DNA of 51,985 bases from positions 1 to 51,985 of the forward strand of contig NZ_QJRL01000031.1 of NCBI RefSeq assembly GCF_003205205.1, read 5' to 3'. Origin of the DNA: Pseudomonas sp. LB-090624 (GTDB lineage: Bacteria; Pseudomonadota; Gammaproteobacteria; Pseudomonadales; Pseudomonadaceae). Shown piece after piece: positions 1-8,879 of this stretch. Under the pieces are notes generated by a model, which saw only the letters and a list, made by a program, of their open reading frames with translations, was not told the DNA's origin and ran no database searches. Positions within the stretch are counted from its first letter, which is position 1. Each line of letters begins with the position of its first letter. The position numbers were made by a program, and so were the translations under genes.

Positions 1-3000
1 CCTTGAGCGACGGCACCACCGTCATCACCGTGCCGGCCAACAGCACCGTAGGGACTGCTACCGTCACCGCTCCGGACAACGTCTACGTCGGCAGTAACCC
101 GGCGGTGATCAAGTCGATCGCCTCGGTCAGCGGCGATGACGTCGGCAAGTTCGAGAAACTGACCCTGGATAAAACCCAGGTGACCACCACCGTTACCGAC
201 GAGCCAGGTGTGGGCACTCCGGGCACTGGTAACCAGGGTGATGTCACCACCGTCGGCATCAGCGGGACCACTTCGCTGACCGAAGGCGACACCGGCCATT
301 ACACGCTGACCTTGAGCAATGCGTCGAAGTCCGAGGTCACCATTACCCTCAGCTACAGCGGCACTGCCAAAAATGGTGAGGACTTTACCGGTGTCGCCAC
401 CGTGAAAATTCCAGCCAACAGCAGCAGCACCACGTTCGACATCGCGACCATCGACGACAAGCTGGTCGAGGGGACCGAGAACTTCGTGGTGAAGATCGAC
501 GCCGCCACTGGTGGTAACTTCGAGAACCTGCAGGTCGACAGCAGCAAGTCGAGCGTGACCACGACCATTCTGGACAACGACCACCTGCCAGTTTCGCCTG
601 GCGGTGCGGTGTTCGGTGTGGAAGACACTGACTACGTCTTCGCCTGGAGTGATTTCAAGGTCACCGATGCCGATGGCAACACCGGCTTGTCAGTAACCAT
701 TTCTTCGCTCCCGGCCGCGGGCACCCTGCAGTTCTTCAACGGGACTGCATGGGTGAACGTGACCGCTGGCCAGGTGATCAGCCAGGCTGATATCACCGCC
801 CAGAACCTGAAGTTCGTACCGGCTCAGAACCAGTCGGGTGCGGACAACTATGGTGGCAACGGCGTGGGTAACCAACAGGCCGATTACGCGCAGTTCAAGT
901 TCAAGCCGAACGACGGCACCAACCTGGGCAGCGAAGTGACCATGAAGGTCGACATCAGCCCGGTTGCCGACAAACCGACATTGAGCTTCGGCAGCGCCGA
1001 TGTTGCGTCCAAAGGCCTGACCAAGGAAGTCTGGACTACCCTCAAAGGCCTGGGCACCGATGGCAATGGCATTACCGGTGATGCGCTCAAGACGGTCTTT
1101 GCCAACTCCGGCAACGCTGCCTCCAGCTCCACCACCACCAACGTGCAGTCTGATGGCAGCGTCACTGCCGGCACCGGCTCGAAAACCTCGGGCCTGATCT
1201 ACCTGGAAGCCGGCAAGACCTACACCTTTAGCGGCACTGCTGATGACAGCTTCGTGGTCACCATTGGTGGCAAGACTGTGGTCACGGCCACCTGGGGTGG
1301 CGGTGGCCAGGTTTCGGGCACCTTCACCCCGAACACCAGCGGCTACTACCCGATCGAGGTCTACCATGCCAACCAGTCCGGTCCGGGCAGCTATGACCTG
1401 AACATCCAGGTAGGCTCGGGTGCGGTCACTGACCTGAACAGCTCGAACGTCAAGATGTACCAGAACGTGACCGAGATGGCCAATGCTGGCCTGGGCGTGT
1501 CCGACCTGCATACCGTAAATGGTCAGAGCTACTACGACGGCTACAAGCTGAACGAAGGGCCGGAAGGTGGCTCGGTGAAATTGGTCGGTATTACTACCGC
1601 CCTGACCGATACCGACGGTTCAGAAACCCTGAGCGTGACCCTCAGCGGTATTCCGAAAGGCACTGTACTCAGCGATGGCGCAGGCCACACGGTCACGGTA
1701 GGCAGCACTCCAGTGGATGTGACCGGCTGGAAGCTCGGCAGCCTGACCTTGACTCCGCCGGCCTACTACAAAGGCTCGTTCGACATCACTGTCATCTCGA
1801 CTGCCACTGAAAGCCTGGGCGGTTCGGCCATGACCACTGGCAACATCCCGGTGACTGTGTACGCCGCGACCTACAAGGCCAGCGTGGGCACCGCGGGCAA
1901 CGACACCATGACCGGCAGCGAAGGCAACGACATCATTGTCGCCGACGTGGCTGGCCTTAATGTGGTCCAGGGCAAGAACTACAACATCGCCTTCATGGTC
2001 GACAGCTCGGGCAGTATGAGCGACAAGTCGATTTCCGACGCGAAGGCGCAGTTGGCGTCGGTGTTCAACTCACTCAAGTCCAGCCTGGGCTCCGACACTT
2101 CGGGTACCGTGAACATCTTCCTGGTCGACTTCGATACCCAGGTGAACAAGAACGTAGCGGTGAACCTTGCCGACCCGGATGCCCTGAGCAAGTTGCAGGC
2201 GGTATTGAACTCGATGGTGGGCGGCTACTACGGTGGCGGTACCAACTATGAGGACGCGTTCAAGACCACTGCCAACTTCTTCAAGAGCACCATGGCTACC
2301 AGCAACACCGGTGCAGAAAACCTGACCTACTTCATCACCGACGGTAAACCCACGTACTACCAGAACGGCGAGTCGACCAACCCGCGTCTGTGGACGGGCG
2401 GCAAGTACCTGGACGATGTGGTCAACGTCAACAACTACAAGATTGGTGACTCCTTCAGCACCATGGTCGACAGCACCCACAAGCTGGAAATCAGCAGCAA
2501 CGGGACGGTCACGCTCTATACCTACCGGAGCAGTGGTCGCCTGGATTCGACCAGCGACTTGGGCACCATCCATGCCCAGGGTGACGGTACCTACGAGCTG
2601 TCCAATCTGGCCGGCAACGGCGGGACAAGCTCGAATAACCTTTCCAATGCGGCTGATGGCTCGACGGCGAGTTTCAACCTGCTTTCTGGCGTGACCAAAG
2701 TGCAAGCCATCGGCCTGAACAGTGATGTCACGCTGAGCGACCTGTCGCCGTACGACAGCGCTGGCAAGCCACAGACCAACATCGATCCGTCCGACCTGGC
2801 CAAGGCGATCCTCGGCCACTCCGAAGCAACGGTACCGGGTGCTGATACCATCGACGGTGGCAACGGCAACGACATCATCTTCGGTGACCTGATCACCCTC
2901 AACGGTGTGGTGAGTGAGGGCTATCAGGCCCTGCAAACCTATGTCGCGCAGAAGAGTGGGGTCGAAGTCAGCGCCGTCAGCACCAGCAATGTGCACCAGT

Positions 3001-3536
3001 ACATCAGCGAGCACTACAGCGAATTCGATATCTCTGGCGCCAAAGATGGCAACGACATCCTGTCGGGCGGCAATGGCAACGATATCCTCTTCGGCCAAGG
3101 TGGTAACGACACGCTCAACGGTGGCAAAGGTAATGACATCCTGCTGGGCGGTACTGGCAATGACACCCTGATCGGTGGCGAGGGCAACGATATCCTGATC
3201 GGTGGCAGCGGTGCCGACACCTTCGTGTGGAAGGCTGGCGACATTGGCAGCGACGTGATCAAAGACTTCAAGGTGGCCGAGGGCGACCGGATCGACCTGA
3301 AGGACCTGCTGCAGGGCGAGAAGGGCAGCACCATCGACAACTACCTGAAACTCTCCACGGTGGAAGGCACGACTACGTTGCAGGTCAGCAGCGAAGGCAA
3401 GCTCAACGCCGAAGGTGGTATCGCCAACGCCGACGTGACCATCAAGCTGGAAGGGGTGAACTGGTCCAACACCACGATCAACTCGTTGATCAGCGGTGCT
3501 GACCCGACCATCATCATTCACAACAAGGACAGCTGA
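1..3536 (+). CDS. lapA: LapA-type giant RTX adhesin, C-terminal part (5' truncated by window)
   Basis: About 1,177 residues are visible and the start lies upstream. In window numbering: end of one Calx-beta-like repeat (1-70), a second (about 79-195), a cadherin-like module (200-325), a PA14-like module (395-475) and another beta-sandwich (520-630). A vWFA domain follows with a MIDAS motif D667-S-S-G-S671. RTX nonapeptides of GGxGNDxL type lie near 637-652, 946-962 and 1012-1077, followed by an acidic C-terminal tail typical of type I secretion signals. LapA family proteins are exported by LapBCE, held at the cell surface and used for irreversible attachment and biofilm formation. The retention module and LapG cleavage site would be at the unseen N-terminus. 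lap transport genes are not in view. The gene could be a LapA paralogue, but its position next to the genes that follow lapA in P. putida favours lapA. Confidence 0.9.
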   Translation, partial: LSDGTTVITVPANSTVGTATVTAPDNVYVGSNPAVIKSIASVSGDDVGKFEKLTLDKTQVTTTVTDEPGVGTPGTGNQGDVTTVGISGTTSLTEGDTGHYTLTLSNASKSEVTITLSYSGTAKNGEDFTGVATVKIPANSSSTTFDIATIDDKLVEGTENFVVKIDAATGGNFENLQVDSSKSSVTTTILDNDHLPVSPGGAVFGVEDTDYVFAWSDFKVTDADGNTGLSVTISSLPAAGTLQFFNGTAWVNVTAGQVISQADITAQNLKFVPAQNQSGADNYGGNGVGNQQADYAQFKFKPNDGTNLGSEVTMKVDISPVADKPTLSFGSADVASKGLTKEVWTTLKGLGTDGNGITGDALKTVFANSGNAASSSTTTNVQSDGSVTAGTGSKTSGLIYLEAGKTYTFSGTADDSFVVTIGGKTVVTATWGGGGQVSGTFTPNTSGYYPIEVYHANQSGPGSYDLNIQVGSGAVTDLNSSNVKMYQNVTEMANAGLGVSDLHTVNGQSYYDGYKLNEGPEGGSVKLVGITTALTDTDGSETLSVTLSGIPKGTVLSDGAGHTVTVGSTPVDVTGWKLGSLTLTPPAYYKGSFDITVISTATESLGGSAMTTGNIPVTVYAATYKASVGTAGNDTMTGSEGNDIIVADVAGLNVVQGKNYNIAFMVDSSGSMSDKSISDAKAQLASVFNSLKSSLGSDTSGTVNIFLVDFDTQVNKNVAVNLADPDALSKLQAVLNSMVGGYYGGGTNYEDAFKTTANFFKSTMATSNTGAENLTYFITDGKPTYYQNGESTNPRLWTGGKYLDDVVNVNNYKIGDSFSTMVDSTHKLEISSNGTVTLYTYRSSGRLDSTSDLGTIHAQGDGTYELSNLAGNGGTSSNNLSNAADGSTASFNLLSGVTKVQAIGLNSDVTLSDLSPYDSAGKPQTNIDPSDLAKAILGHSEATVPGADTIDGGNGNDIIFGDLITLNGVVSEGYQALQTYVAQKSGVEVSAVSTSNVHQYISEHYSEFDISGAKDGNDILSGGNGNDILFGQGGNDTLNGGKGNDILLGGTGNDTLIGGEGNDILIGGSGADTFVWKAGDIGSDVIKDFKVAEGDRIDLKDLLQGEKGSTIDNYLKLSTVEGTTTLQVSSEGKLNAEGGIANADVTIKLEGVNWSNTTINSLISGADPTIIIHNKDS

Positions 3537-3550
3537 TTGCTGATGCGTTA

Positions 3551-3660
3551 GCGGGCTGCTCTGCAGCCCGGTCGCTGGCAAGCCAGCCCGCATAGGTACA
3601 GTGCAAGCCTTCAAGGTTGTGCTACCCCTGTGGGCGCTGGCTTGCCGGCGATTGGCCGCG
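3551..3660. repeat. Inverted REP-type hairpins after lapA (possible terminator)
   Basis: A perfect 8-bp stem (CGGGCTGC, 3552-3559, with its complement 3563-3570, 3-nt loop) and a second hairpin GCTGGC/GCCAGC (3574-3587) start 15 nt after the lapA stop. A second REP core in opposite orientation (CTGTGGGCGCTGGCTTGCCGGCG) lies at about 3628-3650. The pair resembles the intergenic REP doublets common in P. putida. There is no T-run, so a role in termination or mRNA protection is inferred. Confidence 0.6.
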
Positions 3661-3787
3661 CAGCGGTCACGGCTCTTTCCTGCCATCTCTCGACAGCGCA
3701 TACTCTGGCGCCGGGCCTGCGTGCCTGCTGATCTTTGCCTATGCTGCTGCCTACCAACAAGGAATCAACGTGACGAGGGACACCGCC

Positions 3788-4129
3788 ATGTTCTACGTGC
3801 AACGCAATGCTGCTGGTGAGTTGCTGCGGGTAGAGGCAGCCGCTTTTGACCAGTTCACCGAAATGCTACCCGCTGATCATGCCGATATTCAGGAGTGGTT
3901 TGCCGACGATGTCGTGGAAAACAGCCTCAACCAGCTCAAGCAAAGCGACTTGGACATGATCCGTGTGCTTGAAGACCTGATTGATGTACTGACCGCCAAG
4001 GGTGTGTTCAAGATCACCGATCTGCCCGCAGGCGCACAGGCCAAGCTGCTCAACCGTTCCACGGCGCGCAAGGCGCTCAGCAGCCTGAACAACCTGATCG
4101 ATGAGGAGGAGCAGGGCGGGCTGATCTGA
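3788..4129 (+). CDS. Conserved Pseudomonas protein often labelled tryptophan synthase beta-like
   Basis: 113 aa from ATG 3788. The protein is acidic and helical with no signal peptide or membrane segment. It resembles a small conserved Pseudomonas family that databases often label tryptophan synthase subunit beta-like; there is no pyridoxal-phosphate domain, so that label should not be read as an enzyme function. A GAGG-type ribosome site lies 8 nt before this ATG. An in-frame GTG at 3770, with GGAA five nt upstream, is a reasonable alternative start giving six more residues. It stands alone between lapA and the dioxygenase operon. Function unknown. Confidence 0.75.
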   Translation: MFYVQRNAAGELLRVEAAAFDQFTEMLPADHADIQEWFADDVVENSLNQLKQSDLDMIRVLEDLIDVLTAKGVFKITDLPAGAQAKLLNRSTARKALSSLNNLIDEEEQGGLI

Positions 4130-4159
4130 GCAAGGCTCGGTGCTATGGTTATTCTTTAA

Positions 4160-4200
4160 AGGTATTTAAATTATTCTTCTTATGACTTTATAGTCGCTTC
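4160..4200 (+). promoter_or_regulatory. Candidate promoter of the dioxygenase/ABC operon
   Basis: A sharply AT-rich stretch (about 4145-4195) in GC-rich surroundings ends in TATAGT (4189-4194). The only -35-like element is TTTAAA (4165-4170), 18 nt upstream and poor. A good -10 with a poor -35 in an AT-rich stretch is common at activator-dependent promoters such as CysB/Cbl-controlled sulfur-starvation genes. The link to CysB is inference. Confidence 0.4.
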
Positions 4201-4316
4201 CACTGCGTACCCGTCGACCAATCGATGCGCCGCACGACTTGAACCCACACGGGAAATCCCCGTGCGTTTCTGATCGTTGCGCGCCATTGAAGTCGCGCAC
4301 TGCGTGGGAGTGAAAA

Positions 4317-5216
4317 ATGTCAGCCGCCTCGAACGCCTTGTCGACCATCGACAGCGCCCAGCCGCAATCCTTCGAAATCCGCCCGTTCGCCGGTGCCGTC
4401 GGCGCCGAAATCATCGGCCTGGACCTCGCCACACCGCTCAACGCTGGGGATTTCGCGCGTATCCATCGCGCCCACCTCGATCACCATGTGCTGGTGTTCC
4501 GCGACCAGCGCATCAGCCCAGATCAACAAATTGCCTTCAGCCGGCGCTTCGGCGAATTGCAGATCCACGTGCTCAAGCAGTTCCTGCTTGCCGGCCACCC
4601 CGAGATCCTGATCGTTTCCAACATCATCGAGAATGGCCAGAACATCGGCCTGGGTGATGCCGGCAAGTTCTGGCATTCAGACCTGTCCTACAAAGCGTTG
4701 CCCAGCCTTGGCTCCATGCTGCACGCCCAGGAACTGCCCAGCGAAGGCGGGGACACGCTGTTTGCTGACATGCACAAGGCCTGGGACGCTGTGCCTGACG
4801 CCCTGCGCAAAGTGGTCGAGGGCCGCGATGCAGCCCACTCCTACACCGCCCGTTACGCCGAAACCAAGTTCGAAGGTAATTGGCGCCCGATCCTGACTGC
4901 CGAGCAACTGGCACAGGTTCAGGAAGTGATTCACCCGGTGGTGCGCACTCATCCGGAAAACGGCCGCAAGGCACTGTTCGTCAGCGAAGGCTTCACTACC
5001 CGCATCCTCGGCTTGCCAGATGACGAAAGTCGCGACGTGCTGCAGCAGCTCTACGCCCTCAGCGTGCTGGAGCAGAACATCTACCGCCACCAGTGGCGGC
5101 CCCACGACCTGGTGTTCTGGGACAACCGCTCGCTGATTCACCTGGCCACCGGTTGCCCCGCCCACCTGCGGCGCAAGCTGTATCGCACCACTATCCAGGG
5201 CGATGCCCCTTTCTGA
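4317..5216 (+). CDS. TauD/TfdA-family Fe(II)/2-oxoglutarate dioxygenase
   Basis: 299 aa, close to TauD length. The iron triad is visible: H120-x-D122 (in WHSDLSY) and distal H275, with R290 fifteen residues later, the same spacing as the 2-oxoglutarate-binding arginine of TauD. The family hydroxylates carbon next to a sulfonate, sulfate ester or aryloxy group so that the product breaks down, here in the cytoplasm. GGAG lies 8 nt before the ATG. The gene starts an operon with a binding protein, ATPase and permease of SsuABC/TauABC type, so the imported compound is probably its substrate. Taurine, another alkanesulfonate or a sulfate ester are all possible, and the sequence does not decide between them. 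Confidence 0.88.
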   Translation: MSAASNALSTIDSAQPQSFEIRPFAGAVGAEIIGLDLATPLNAGDFARIHRAHLDHHVLVFRDQRISPDQQIAFSRRFGELQIHVLKQFLLAGHPEILIVSNIIENGQNIGLGDAGKFWHSDLSYKALPSLGSMLHAQELPSEGGDTLFADMHKAWDAVPDALRKVVEGRDAAHSYTARYAETKFEGNWRPILTAEQLAQVQEVIHPVVRTHPENGRKALFVSEGFTTRILGLPDDESRDVLQQLYALSVLEQNIYRHQWRPHDLVFWDNRSLIHLATGCPAHLRRKLYRTTIQGDAPF

Positions 5217-5234
5217 CGTCTGAGGAATACCATC

Positions 5235-6254
5235 ATGCGCAAATCCATCAGCCGCCTGGCGGCAAGCATCGGCCTGGGCGCTAGCCTGGTCGTCGGCAGC
5301 CTGGCGGCCCCCGCCGTGGCACAAGCAGAAGGCAAGATTCGCATCGCCGAGCAGTTCGGCATCGTCTACCTGCTGCTTAACGTGGTGCGTGACCAGCACC
5401 TGCTCGAGAAACACGGCAAGGAGCAGGGCATCGACATCGAAGTCGACTGGGCCCAATTGTCGGGTGGTTCGGCGATCAACGACGCCCTGCTTTCCGGCTC
5501 GGTCGATATCGCCGGTGCTGGGGTCGGCCCGCTGCTGACCGTCTGGGACCGCACCAAGGGCCGGCAGAACGTCAAGGCTGTGGCCTCGCTGGGTAACTTC
5601 CCGTATTACCTGGTCAGTAGCAACCCCAATGTGAAGACCATCGCCGACATCTCCGACAAGGACCGCATCGCGCTGCCGGCGGTAGGCGTGTCGGTACAGT
5701 CGCGCTTCCTGCAATACGCCGCTGCCCAGCAATGGGGCGACAAGGAATACAACCGCCTCGACAAGTACACCCTGGCCGTACCGCACCCGGACGCCACCGC
5801 CGCGTTGCTGGCCGGTGGCACCGAGCTGAACGGTCACTTCTCCAACCCGCCGTTCCAGGACCAGGTGCTGGCCAACAAGGACGTGCACGTGGTGCTCAAC
5901 AGCTACGACCTGCTCGGGCCCAACTCGCCGACCTTGCTGTTCGCGACTGAAAAATTCCGCAAGGACAACCCGAAAACCTACAAGGCCTTCGTCGACGCCT
6001 TGGCTGAAGCCGCAGACTTCGCCCAGAAGGACAAGGCCGCTGCCGCCGACACCTACATCCGCGTGACCAACGCCAAGATCGACCGCGACGCGCTGATCAA
6101 GCTGATCGACAACCCGCAGTACGAGTTCACTGTCACGCCAAAGAACACCTACAAGCTCGCCGATTTCCTGTATCGGGTAGGCGCCATCAAGCACAAGCCG
6201 GAATCGTGGAAGGACTACTTCTTCCAGGATGAACGCCCGCTGCAGGGGAGCTGA
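5235..6254 (+). CDS. ABC transporter periplasmic substrate-binding protein (SsuA/TauA/NMT1-like)
   Basis: 339 aa with a Sec signal peptide: basic MRKSISR, a hydrophobic core, and probable cleavage after AVAQA near residue 31. The mature part has the two-lobe pattern of SsuA/TauA/NMT1-like proteins, including the segment ALLSGSVDIAGAGVGPLL near residues 88-105, typical of the hinge and ligand pocket. It starts 18 bp after the dioxygenase stop behind a GAGG site, so it is co-transcribed. It should capture the substrate in the periplasm for the ATPase and permease downstream. Ligand specificity cannot be read from the sequence. Confidence 0.88.
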   Translation: MRKSISRLAASIGLGASLVVGSLAAPAVAQAEGKIRIAEQFGIVYLLLNVVRDQHLLEKHGKEQGIDIEVDWAQLSGGSAINDALLSGSVDIAGAGVGPLLTVWDRTKGRQNVKAVASLGNFPYYLVSSNPNVKTIADISDKDRIALPAVGVSVQSRFLQYAAAQQWGDKEYNRLDKYTLAVPHPDATAALLAGGTELNGHFSNPPFQDQVLANKDVHVVLNSYDLLGPNSPTLLFATEKFRKDNPKTYKAFVDALAEAADFAQKDKAAAADTYIRVTNAKIDRDALIKLIDNPQYEFTVTPKNTYKLADFLYRVGAIKHKPESWKDYFFQDERPLQGS

Positions 6255-6260
6255 CTGATC

Positions 6261-7124
6261 ATGACCGCCCCTTTGCCAGGCCACACGGTCAGCAACCTGA
6301 GCCGTGTCGTAATGCCACCTTTGCTGAAGGTGGATAACCTCAGCCTCGAATACCGCACCGCGCAACGCGTGGTGCGTGCCACCCACCAGGTCAGCTTCGA
6401 AGTCGATCGTGCCGACCGTTTTGTGCTGCTCGGCCCCTCTGGCTGCGGCAAGTCCACCTTGCTCAAGGCGGTTGCCGGGTTCATCCAGCCACAGGAAGGA
6501 CAGATTCTGCTGCAAGGCCAGGCGGTACGTGGCCCCGGCCCTGACCGCATCGTGGTGTTCCAGGAGTTCGACCAGCTGCCACCATGGAAAACGGTGAAGC
6601 AGAACGTGATGTTCCCGCTGTTGGTTTCGGGTCAGCTCAAGCGCGCCGAAGCAGAAGAACGGGCACTGCATTACCTGGACAAGGTCGGCCTGGCGGCCTT
6701 TGCCGATGCCTATCCGCATACCTTGTCGGGGGGCATGAAGGCCCGCGTGGCGATTGCCCGTGCCTTGGCTACGCAGCCGAAGATCCTGCTGATGGACGAG
6801 CCATTTGCTGCACTGGATGCGCTGACCCGACGCAAGATGCAGGAAGAGTTGCTGCTGCTGTGGGAGGAGGTGCGCTTCACCCTGCTGTTCGTCACCCACT
6901 CCATCGAAGAAGCGCTGGTGGTCGGCAATCGCATCCTGCTGTTGTCGCCGCACCCGGGGCGGGTGCGCGCAGAAGTGCACAGCCACCAATACGACTTGGG
7001 CAGTCTGGGCGGCAGTGACTTCCAGGCCAGTGCCCGGCGTATCCATCGTTTGCTGTTCGACGAGGCAGAGGTCCCGGAACAGTCCGACGACCTGGGCTTC
7101 AACGACATTCGCATCGCCTACTGA
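6261..7124 (+). CDS. ABC transporter ATP-binding protein (SsuB/TauB-like)
   Basis: 287 aa with the full nucleotide-binding domain: Walker A GPSGCGKS at 58-65, Q-loop at about F100-Q101, signature LSGGM near 155-159 followed by KARVAIARA, Walker B ILLMDEP near 175-181, and the H-loop histidine in FVTHSIEEA near 211. It follows the binding-protein gene by 6 bp. The ATG at 6261 has GGGGAG upstream. A later ATG at 6312 lacks a ribosome site but would match the usual N-terminus of the family. It powers import of the ligand captured by the preceding gene product. Confidence 0.9.
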   Translation: MTAPLPGHTVSNLSRVVMPPLLKVDNLSLEYRTAQRVVRATHQVSFEVDRADRFVLLGPSGCGKSTLLKAVAGFIQPQEGQILLQGQAVRGPGPDRIVVFQEFDQLPPWKTVKQNVMFPLLVSGQLKRAEAEERALHYLDKVGLAAFADAYPHTLSGGMKARVAIARALATQPKILLMDEPFAALDALTRRKMQEELLLLWEEVRFTLLFVTHSIEEALVVGNRILLLSPHPGRVRAEVHSHQYDLGSLGGSDFQASARRIHRLLFDEAEVPEQSDDLGFNDIRIAY

Positions 7125-7138
7125 AAGGAGCTTCAGCC

Positions 7139-8002
7139 ATGACCACTACACCTGTACGCCAGGAATACGAGGTGCAGCTGCAGCCCCTGCTCAGTGTGCC
7201 GGTGGAGCGCCGATTACCGTTGGCCCAGCGCCTGTGGCAGCAGGGCTGGTTGCGCAAAGCGGTAATCCTGCTGGTAATCGCCGTGCTGTGGGAGGCCGCT
7301 GCGCGATACCAGGGTAACGACCTGCTGCTGCCCAGCTTCCTGCAAACAGCTGCAGCCCTGTGGGGCGGCTTGATCAGTGGTGAGCTGCCGGCCAAGGTCG
7401 GGGTTTCGTTGGTGATCCTGCTCAAGGGCTATGTATTGGGTATTGTCCTGGCCTTCGGTTTGACCAGCCTGGCGGTTTCCACCCAATTAGGACGGGACTT
7501 GCTGGGCACGCTCACTTCGATGTTCAACCCGCTGCCGGCCATCGCTTTGCTGCCGCTGGCCTTGCTTTGGTTCGGGCTGGGTGACAACAGCCTGATCTTC
7601 GTGCTGGTGCATTCGGTGCTGTGGGCATTGGCACTAAATACCTACGCAGGTTTTCTCGGCGTGTCCGAGACCCTGCGTATGGCTGGGCGCAACTATGGCC
7701 TGAAGGGGCTGCGGCTGGTGCTGCACATCCTGGTACCGGCGGCCTTGCCATCGATTCTGTCGGGTTTGAAGATTGGCTGGGCGTTTGCCTGGCGCACCCT
7801 GATCGCCGCCGAATTGGTGTTCGGCGCCAGCAGTGGCAAGGGCGGGCTGGGATGGTACATCTTCCAGAACCGGAACGAGCTGTACACCGACAAGGTGTTC
7901 GCCGGTTTGGCGGTAGTAATCCTGATCGGTTTGCTGGTGGAAGGGCTGGTGTTCAATACCTTGGAGCGGCTGACGGTGCGGCGCTGGGGCATGCAGCGCT
8001 GA
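7139..8002 (+). CDS. ABC transporter permease (SsuC/TauC-like)
   Basis: 287 aa integral membrane protein. A short cytoplasmic N-terminus is followed by a first membrane segment (about 38-55) and five more hydrophobic segments. The EAA loop that contacts the ATPase is visible as a G-rich segment after AGRNYGLKG (about 182-212). An AAGGAG ribosome site lies 8 nt before the ATG, and the gene is 14 bp after the ATPase. It is last in the operon; a large REP-type inverted repeat follows at once. Binding-protein-dependent BPD_transp_1 family, forming the membrane pore of the importer. Confidence 0.9.
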   Translation: MTTTPVRQEYEVQLQPLLSVPVERRLPLAQRLWQQGWLRKAVILLVIAVLWEAAARYQGNDLLLPSFLQTAAALWGGLISGELPAKVGVSLVILLKGYVLGIVLAFGLTSLAVSTQLGRDLLGTLTSMFNPLPAIALLPLALLWFGLGDNSLIFVLVHSVLWALALNTYAGFLGVSETLRMAGRNYGLKGLRLVLHILVPAALPSILSGLKIGWAFAWRTLIAAELVFGASSGKGGLGWYIFQNRNELYTDKVFAGLAVVILIGLLVEGLVFNTLERLTVRRWGMQR

Positions 8003-8112
8003 CCTGTACTGGCCCTATCGCCGGCAAGCCAACTCCCACAGGAGATTCACAAGCCTTGGGGGCGGTGGCATACCTGTGGGTGCTGGCTTGCCGGCGATAG
8101 GGTCACTACAGG
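8003..8112. repeat. Large inverted REP pair between convergent genes
   Basis: Two arms of about 40 nt (8003-8042 and 8073-8112) are near-perfect inverted copies around the REP core CTATCGCCGGCAAGCC, separated by about 30 nt. They fill the whole gap between the permease stop and the end of the convergent regulator gene. The paired transcript would form a long hairpin able to end transcription from both sides. No T-run is present. Confidence 0.75.
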
Positions 8113-8113
8113 T

Positions 8114-8671
8114 TCAATCAAGGTACTGCGCCGCCGCATTGCTCAGGATCCTGCCAATTTCTTCCCGCAACCCCGTAGGCTGTTCCACCACCACGCCATC
8201 GCCATGGCTCAACAGCCACCAACGCAGCGGCCAGCCATCGCTCACCGTGCCCCGCAACCGATGCCCATGCTCCAGCGCCGTCAGCTGCATGTCGCTGCTC
8301 AAAGGCGCTTCCCGCAACTGCCGCGCCAGCGCATCACTGATCCGCGCCACCAGCTCCACGCCCTCGCCCTGGACCGGTTGCAGCGCATCACCGCGCAGGT
8401 GCGTGAGCAGGTCGAAGTTACCGCGCAACTCGCCTACGGCACTTGCCGACCAGTGCCAGCCGAACGGAATGCTCTTGTCATTGCGCTCCAGGGGAAAGAT
8501 CAGCGACAGCTCATTGAGGTCTCGCTCGACAGTGCGTTTGCTGACCGTAAAGCCCACATCGCGCAGGCGCCACACCAATTCGGCGCTGGTAATGCCAGGA
8601 GAGCGGCTGGGTAGCTGGCGCAGCAGCGCCCACTGACGGCTGAGGGTGGCGCGAGTGGTGGCGAACGGCAA
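8114..8671 (-). CDS. DeoR/WYL-type regulator apparently lacking the WYL core
   Basis: 185 aa from TTG 8671, which has AAGGA 9 nt upstream and gives the usual family N-terminus (ATTRATLSRQW). The open frame extends further upstream, to an ATG at 8818, but that extra part looks non-coding. Residues about 8-65 form the winged helix (ITSAELVWRLRD, SKRTVERDLNELS). The protein then runs from the WHWSA sequence that normally ends this domain almost directly into FDL and the C-terminal WCX region (APLSSDMQ, LRWWLLSHGDGVVVEQP, LREEI). The middle of about 120-150 residues present in full WYL regulators, including the ligand-sensing WYL segment, is missing without a frame break. Probable DNA-binding regulator; target unknown. 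Confidence 0.7.
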   Translation of the reverse strand: MPFATTRATLSRQWALLRQLPSRSPGITSAELVWRLRDVGFTVSKRTVERDLNELSLIFPLERNDKSIPFGWHWSASAVGELRGNFDLLTHLRGDALQPVQGEGVELVARISDALARQLREAPLSSDMQLTALEHGHRLRGTVSDGWPLRWWLLSHGDGVVVEQPTGLREEIGRILSNAAAQYLD

Positions 8672-8879
8672 AAGATAACGTCCTTGTCTAGGCTTTGCTG
8701 CAACAGGATGGCCGCAGGCGTGAAGTATGGCAATTGGCCACAGCCTGCTCAGATCAAGGAACTCGCATTTGGTTGCCTTGTGCCGAATCGTTCGCGACAG
8801 GTTTTGACGTGACGTCACGCAAAATCACGCCTCATCACAGCCGAAGGTTGGGGTTGTGCGTCGTTCAATGAGGATGAAC

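Noticed and set aside
2070..3701. 543-codon open frame antisense to the lapA end
   Set aside because: Composition reflects the reverse of RTX repeats; no ribosome site or domain.
4677..7046. 789-codon open frame on the minus strand across the dioxygenase/ABC operon
   Set aside because: It lies antisense to three genes with clear catalytic motifs. Its translation is rich in His, Gln, Val and Arg, typical of antisense frames in GC-rich DNA, with no domain.
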